DNA from: FEN-680 sp036845225
GTDB taxonomy: Bacteria; Actinomycetota; Geothermincolia; Fen-727; Anoxymicrobiaceae
Direction: 5' to 3'
Assembly (NCBI GenBank): GCA_036845225.1
Contig: DAIUEJ010000052.1
Span: 1 to 17,677 of the forward strand
Length of the DNA: 17,677 nucleotides
Positions 14,321 to 17,677 of the stretch are shown one piece after another; positions within the stretch are counted from its first letter, which is position 1, and the number at the start of each line of letters is the position of its first letter. The notes under the pieces were generated by a model that saw nothing but the letters and a program-made list of their open reading frames with translations, was not told the origin of the DNA and ran no database searches. Position numbers and translations under genes: made by a program.

Positions 14321-14905
14321 TTACGGGCCCTGTTCGACCTCGAATGCTCCGGCGACCCATTCGAATTCTGTCTGCCAGTCGCGCTGTCCGCCGCCGCCCG
14401 GGTTCCATCCGGGACTATCGGGGTGGGCGCCGGTGCACGACTCGAGGTCCCTGATGCCGACCACGTAGAACGCTCCCTTTGCGGGGTTCGCGCCGTAAGA
14501 GCCGGCGGGGTACTTGTAGTAATGATAGTTGCCCGTCGGAGTGACGGTATGCAGGCCTGTCGGGTCCGCGATAATGTGCTCGACGTATCCGGTGGCCTTG
14601 AGATCGCGTATGAAATCACCGTCCGCGTCACCGTCCCAGCCGCTGTAGTCGTTGTCCACGTTATCCGGAAAGTGCTCGGTGTTGTAGCAGTAGAGGTTGA
14701 GGGCGGCGGTGACAGCCTTCATGTTGGCAAGCCTCGTCTTGTCTGCCGAGGCCCTCACGCTGTGGATCCAGACCGGAACAGAGATCCCCACCAGGATAGC
14801 TATCACGAGGATGACGACCATCAGTTCGATCAAGGTGAAAGCGGCGGCATCAGAGATCCTGAACGTAGAGCCAACGCTATGACACCCGCTCATGCCACGT
14901 CTCAT
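14321..14905 (-). CDS. Type IV prepilin / pseudopilin with N-terminal methylation motif
   Basis: A 194-residue secreted-filament subunit precursor. A 22-residue leader ends in AAA, followed by FTLIELMVVILVIAILVGISVPVW, the class III prepilin signal with Glu5 of the mature protein. Residue -1 is Ala rather than the usual Gly. After the hydrophobic helix come a typical MKAVTAALNLYCYNTEHFPDN segment and a globular domain with a second Cys (LESCTG) that could pair with the first. An acidic loop near residues 85-97 resembles calcium-binding loops of GspG-like pseudopilins. ATG 14905 is preferred: AGGTG lies six bases upstream and its ATGA overlaps the stop of a possible leader ORF. GTG 14914 and ATG 14893 are alternatives. 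No assembly ATPase or platform gene is visible in the window. Confidence 0.85.
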   Translation of the reverse strand: MRRGMSGCHSVGSTFRISDAAAFTLIELMVVILVIAILVGISVPVWIHSVRASADKTRLANMKAVTAALNLYCYNTEHFPDNVDNDYSGWDGDADGDFIRDLKATGYVEHIIADPTGLHTVTPTGNYHYYKYPAGSYGANPAKGAFYVVGIRDLESCTGAHPDSPGWNPGGGGQRDWQTEFEWVAGAFEVEQGP

Positions 14906-14958
14906 GACACGCACCTGCCTTCACGCTGATAGCGTATGGAATCCGCTGCCGACACCAT
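14902..14958 (-). CDS. Possible 18-codon leader ORF overlapping the prepilin start
   Basis: An ATG at 14958 opens 18 codons ending in a TGA that overlaps the prepilin ATG (ATGA). Upstream, AAGGGAGGAAG is the strongest ribosome binding site in the region, although 11 bases from this ATG is long. The prepilin itself has a weaker site. Inferred role: translational coupling. The peptide has no recognisable features and may not be made. Confidence 0.25.
   Translation of the reverse strand: MVSAADSIRYQREGRCVS
14923..14935. repeat. Short inverted repeat upstream of the prepilin gene
   Basis: ACGCT-GAT-AGCGT is a perfect five-base inverted repeat 18 bases before the prepilin start. It could be an operator half-site pair or a small RNA hairpin near the ribosome binding site. 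No convincing promoter was found beside it. Confidence 0.3.
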
Positions 14959-15042
14959 GACAATGTCTTCCTCCCTTGACCCTTCTCGCGCAACTATTTA
15001 TTAGACGCCGGCATGTCTCAAACGGGTCTCATGGGGAGGCGC

Positions 15043-15117
<75 letters not shown>

Positions 15118-15126
15118 GGCTTCTGT

Positions 15127-15132
15127 ATTTTA
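15127..15132 (-). promoter_or_regulatory. -10 element of tRNA-Cys
   Basis: TAAAAT on the minus strand lies 10 bases before the tRNA 5' end (five of six consensus bases). The -35 at 17 bases (CACAAA) is weak. The rest of 15117-15265 shows no clear plus-strand promoter for the dehydrogenase. Confidence 0.4.
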
Positions 15133-15265
15133 CACGAAGATTCCGGGCATTTGTGCTGTACGCTCGCTGCGTCCTGTGTGCCGAACCCCCGCCGCGGTAG
15201 TAGGTTCCGCGTCCGGGATATCGAAAGGAATCCTCACCAGAGCCCGAACGTCATCGAGGTGGATC

Positions 15266-16438
15266 ATGAAAGCTGTCCTGTATAAAGGCCCGCGGGAAGT
15301 CTCTGTCGAGGAGATCGAAGACCCCGTCATCGAGTTCCCACGGGACGCGGTCGTGAAGATAACATCGACGGCCATATGCGGGACCGACCTTCACATCTAT
15401 GACGGAAGGACCGCGGTCAGCCCCGGAAGCTCGCTCGGCCACGAACCGCTCGGGGTCGTCGAAGAGGTGGGTGACGCGGTGGTCTCGCTGAAGCCGGGCG
15501 ACAGGGTTGCCATCACCTTCAGCGTCTCCTGCGGACACTGCTATAACTGTTCCAGGGGATTCTTCGCGGCGTGCCTCACTTCCAGCCCCGGAAAGATCGG
15601 AGGACGGATCGGCCACCTCGGTGGTTCGCCGTATGGCGGAGGCCAGTCGGAGTACCTCCGCGTCCCGTTCGCCGACATGAACTGCGTTCCTCTTCCGGGC
15701 ACGCCCGGAGACGAGCTCGAAGACGATTTCGTCCTGCTCAGCGACATCTTCCCTACCGGATATCACGCCGCAATGCTCGCCGGCGTCGAGCCGGGCAGCA
15801 CAGTTGCGGTCTTCGGCGCCGGACCGGTAGGCCTGCTGTCCGCTTACTCCTCTCTGCTGCGCGGGGCGAGCGAAGTGTACCTTGTCGACTTCCACCAGGA
15901 CCGGCTCGCGAAGGGCGCGCAGATCGGGGCAATACCCATCGACGCCACAGGCTCGGACCCTGTTGAAGTGATCATGCAGATGCGCCGCGAGCGCGCCTCT
16001 CTGCCGGGCGAAGAGAAGATGGCAGGAGTGATGTGCGGTATCGACGCGGTCGGCTACCAGGCGCGTGACAGGAACGACCCATCGCGCGAGAGGCCGACCC
16101 AGGTCATCGAGGACCTCGCAAGGCTGGTCAACGTCACCGGCTCTCTCGGCATCATAGGAGTCTACCAACCGTACGACCCCGGCGCGGCCTCCGAAGAGGC
16201 ACAGCGCGGCGAGTACGTCCTGCCCTGGGCGCTGCTCTGGGTGAAGCAACTGACGATAGGCACCGGTTCGACCCAGGCAAAGAGGTACGCCTTCCAGCTC
16301 CGCGACCTGATCGTCACCGGCAGGGCGCGACCGGGCTTCATCGTGAGTCACAACGTGCCGCTCGACGAGGCGCCCGACGCCTACAGGATGTTCGACAAAC
16401 GCGAGCCGGGATATACGAAGGTGGTCCTGAAGCCGTGA
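15266..16438 (+). CDS. Zinc-dependent medium-chain dehydrogenase, glutathione-independent formaldehyde dehydrogenase/aldehyde dismutase type
   Basis: A 390-residue NAD(H)-dependent oxidoreductase. Catalytic zinc residues Cys38 and His59-Glu60 (GHEPLG) are present; the structural zinc lobe has Cys89, Cys92, Cys95 and Cys103; the Rossmann motif FGAGPVG follows near 190. The segment GHLGGSPYGGGQSEYLRVPFADMNCVPLP and the long insert around the DAVGYQARD region match the subgroup that includes Pseudomonas putida FdhA, which oxidises formaldehyde without glutathione using tightly bound NAD. The actual substrate may be another aldehyde or alcohol. The ATG at 15266 follows GAGG by six bases; the open frame extends upstream to 15176 but overlaps no signal. 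It stands alone and converges with the next gene. Confidence 0.9.
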   Translation: MKAVLYKGPREVSVEEIEDPVIEFPRDAVVKITSTAICGTDLHIYDGRTAVSPGSSLGHEPLGVVEEVGDAVVSLKPGDRVAITFSVSCGHCYNCSRGFFAACLTSSPGKIGGRIGHLGGSPYGGGQSEYLRVPFADMNCVPLPGTPGDELEDDFVLLSDIFPTGYHAAMLAGVEPGSTVAVFGAGPVGLLSAYSSLLRGASEVYLVDFHQDRLAKGAQIGAIPIDATGSDPVEVIMQMRRERASLPGEEKMAGVMCGIDAVGYQARDRNDPSRERPTQVIEDLARLVNVTGSLGIIGVYQPYDPGAASEEAQRGEYVLPWALLWVKQLTIGTGSTQAKRYAFQLRDLIVTGRARPGFIVSHNVPLDEAPDAYRMFDKREPGYTKVVLKP

Positions 16439-16467
16439 CCGCTCGAGGAGCCGCTCCAGGCGCGGTC
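16437..16467. terminator. Possible bidirectional terminator hairpin between convergent genes
   Basis: A GACCGC/GCGGTC stem encloses an internal loop and a GGAG/CTCC stem with a three-base loop, at the stop of the dehydrogenase and just past the stop of the opposite gene (16475). Neither side has a T-run, so it is only a candidate. Confidence 0.35.
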
Positions 16468-16474
16468 GGCGGCG

Positions 16475-17311
16475 CTACTTTACGCGCACGGTGTTGATGA
16501 GATCGAAGAACTGCTTCTGGGCTTCGCCCTGGTCAGCTCCCCCACCCTCCAGCGGCGTGATGAGCACTATGGTGTAGGCGATGTTCCCTTTGAGAAGAAA
16601 CGCCTCGAGCTGGTACTGGCGCGGGCCGCGGGCTTCGGGCTCGACGGTGAACATCATGCCGAAGCCTTTGGCCCCGGCGTCAGGAGCGAGTTGAAGCTCG
16701 ATGAAGCTCATCGCCGTTCCCTGGGTCTTCGCGGAGTCGGCATAACCGGCCTCCAGCGCGCCCTTGGTCTTCTCCCAGGGCTGGTCGCTGTAGTTCGCAG
16801 GAGCGGTGGTAACGATAAGGAGGTGCTTGAAGACGACGTCGCCCCGCTTGAGCAAGACCAGCTCGTTCCCCTCCTCCGGGCTGACATCGGTGCTCTTCGA
16901 GATCGTCTTGAGGTAAGCCTGGCCCATGTTCTCCCAGCTCGAGGGATATGAGAACGTCAAGCCGGAGTACTTGCTCTTGAAGGTGTTGGTACCCTCAGGG
17001 CCGGCTTTGCCGCTCCCTCGCAGGAACACCAGGGCCAGCACCGCGCTTACCAGCACTATTACGAGCACCAGCCCCCCGGCAAGCCAGAGAGGCCCGCGTT
17101 CCTTCTGCTTGAGCTTTGACCTGTAGAAGGCGCTGTCAACCGCGGAGAAAGAATCGTCAGATGCTTTGGCTGTCGTTTCAGACCCGGGGGTGGCCTCTCC
17201 GTCAGCGCCTGCTTTCGCGGACAGTCCCGCACCGTCGGCGAACCTGTGGCTGCACAGACCGTAGAAGGATGCCCCATCATTGTTCTCAGCGCCGCATTTC
17301 GGACATTCCAC
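16475..17311 (-). CDS. Zinc-ribbon membrane protein with PsbP-like extracytoplasmic domain
   Basis: A 278-residue protein of unknown function. The N-terminus is a zinc-ribbon-like stretch (Cys3, Cys6, Cys20), but the position expected for the third cysteine is Tyr17 (FYGLCSH where FCxxC is usual). A low-complexity Ala/Ser/Glu/Thr linker follows (25-60), then a transmembrane segment (75-97), then an outer domain beginning YSGLTFSYPSSW (residue about 114), the typical opening of PsbP-like domains in bacteria. The C-terminus (FFDLINTVRVK) fits that fold. The ATG at 17311 has a GGAGAG 11 bases upstream. A clear extended -10 promoter precedes it. It shares the plan 'zinc ribbon-linker-TM-outer domain' with the protein at 13255-13785. 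No function is claimed. Confidence 0.75.
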   Translation of the reverse strand: MECPKCGAENNDGASFYGLCSHRFADGAGLSAKAGADGEATPGSETTAKASDDSFSAVDSAFYRSKLKQKERGPLWLAGGLVLVIVLVSAVLALVFLRGSGKAGPEGTNTFKSKYSGLTFSYPSSWENMGQAYLKTISKSTDVSPEEGNELVLLKRGDVVFKHLLIVTTAPANYSDQPWEKTKGALEAGYADSAKTQGTAMSFIELQLAPDAGAKGFGMMFTVEPEARGPRQYQLEAFLLKGNIAYTIVLITPLEGGGADQGEAQKQFFDLINTVRVK

Positions 17312-17349
17312 CAGGGTGCTCTCCTCTTCTGCCCCCGCGCGGTGAGACG

Positions 17350-17358
17350 ATTATATCA
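17350..17358 (-). promoter_or_regulatory. Extended -10 promoter of the PsbP-like gene
   Basis: The minus strand reads TGA-TATAAT, a perfect extended -10 element, 38 bases before the ATG. The -35 region is poor, which such promoters tolerate. Confidence 0.6.
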
Positions 17359-17513
17359 GGCTGGACTACAACAAGCCTTGAAGAAACCGTTAGCGTTCAA
17401 TCACCGGACCGCTCTGCTCGCGCGGGCCTTCAATGAATAAACGCTGTCCCGAACGGTCTCGTTTATCCAGCCACTTGAGTGGAAGCATCGCGGACTGATC
17501 ATGAAGAACAAAA

Positions 17514-17555
17514 TGGAGCGGGAGACCGGATCTGAACCGGCGACGTCGCTTCACC
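17514..17555 (-). pseudogene. tRNA-Gly 3' fragment (decayed)
   Basis: The minus strand ends with a tRNA 3' part: T arm GCCGG-TTCAGAT-CCGGT, acceptor strand CTCCCGC, discriminator T and CCA. The U73 discriminator and the acceptor strand fit tRNA-Gly. The 5' half cannot be folded: no anticodon arm or D arm is recognisable, and the only 5' acceptor candidate (GCGGAAC) mismatches at two positions. The T-loop has G where A58 is nearly invariant. It is probably a remnant or an integration-site scar rather than a working tRNA. Confidence 0.55.
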
Positions 17556-17603
17556 CTGCGTCATCTTGAATTAAGCTGATTGGACGGTCAGGGTTCCGCT
17601 CCT

Positions 17604-17653
17604 ATGAGAGGGGGCAGTTCGCCCCCCCCTCATCGGCAGACCTTCGGCCTGCC
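17604..17653. other. Two adjacent strong hairpins near the window end
   Basis: The first hairpin (17604-17633) pairs ATGAG/CTCAT and GGGGGC/GCCCCC around AGTTC, with small bulges. The second (17635-17653) pairs GGCAG/CTGCC with an inner CC-TTCG-GG tetraloop stem. Neither is followed by a T-run on the minus strand. They could belong to a structured RNA or the 3' end of a unit extending past 17677. The rest of 17401-17677 contains no convincing gene; short ORFs there lack ribosome binding sites. Confidence 0.4.
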
Positions 17654-17677
17654 TGCTCTCCCCCATGAGTGTCTTTC

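Noticed and set aside
14269..14454. Open frames over the 3' end of the prepilin and the receiver leader region
   Set aside because: They lack ribosome binding sites and are antisense or out of frame to the prepilin, whose stop at 14321 is clear.
17514..17600. The 3' end of tmRNA or an intact tRNA closed by GGAGCGG/CCGCTCC
   Set aside because: The seven-base pairing exists, but the T arm would not abut that acceptor stem, and the CCA and discriminator fit a tRNA-Gly 3' end instead. No tag-peptide region is recognisable.

Overview
The window is GC-rich, tightly packed bacterial chromosome with normal housekeeping content. The following point to a deep-branching actinobacterial lineage: a fused nucleotidyltransferase/phosphomannomutase-like protein, an EF-G2-type translation GTPase, a thrS-HIT pair, a pgsA upstream of sugar-nucleotide genes, many GTG/TTG starts, and clear GGAGG ribosome binding sites. 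This placement is inferred from gene types and order, and I could not test it. I see no phage, IS element or CRISPR array.

Layout. 1-1672 (minus): an intact alpha-D-phosphohexomutase, followed by the start of an AmmeMemoRadiSam-type extradiol-dioxygenase-like protein that runs off the left edge. 1884-5079 (minus): pgsA followed by a GDP-mannose-pyrophosphorylase-like protein fused to a degenerate phosphomannomutase domain. 5168-5364: tRNA-Pro(GGG) and the HU terminator. 5365-8425 (minus): HU, der and a DUF512 PDZ/radical-SAM protein; the last two overlap by 4 bp. 8596-10671 (plus): an EF-G-like GTPase, converging with a minus-strand tRNA-Val(GAC)-thrS-HIT unit (10675-13207).

13255-15116 is the least ordinary part. 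It holds a zinc-ribbon membrane protein whose outer domain resembles a type IV pilin, a stand-alone CheY-like receiver, a true type IV prepilin, and tRNA-Cys(GCA). 15266-16438 (plus) is a zinc-dependent dehydrogenase of the glutathione-independent formaldehyde dehydrogenase type. 16475-17311 (minus) is a second zinc-ribbon/membrane protein, this one with a PsbP-like outer domain. The last 366 bases hold its promoter, a decayed tRNA-Gly 3' fragment and two strong hairpins, with no convincing gene.

Functionally, the left half combines sugar-phosphate activation (hexose mutase plus sugar nucleotidyltransferase) with phospholipid synthesis, so it is probably an envelope cluster. The middle is ribosome and translation maintenance (der, EF-G2, thrS, tRNAs) plus nucleoid protein HU. 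The right part contains surface or secretion-type proteins, whose connection to each other is inferred only from proximity.
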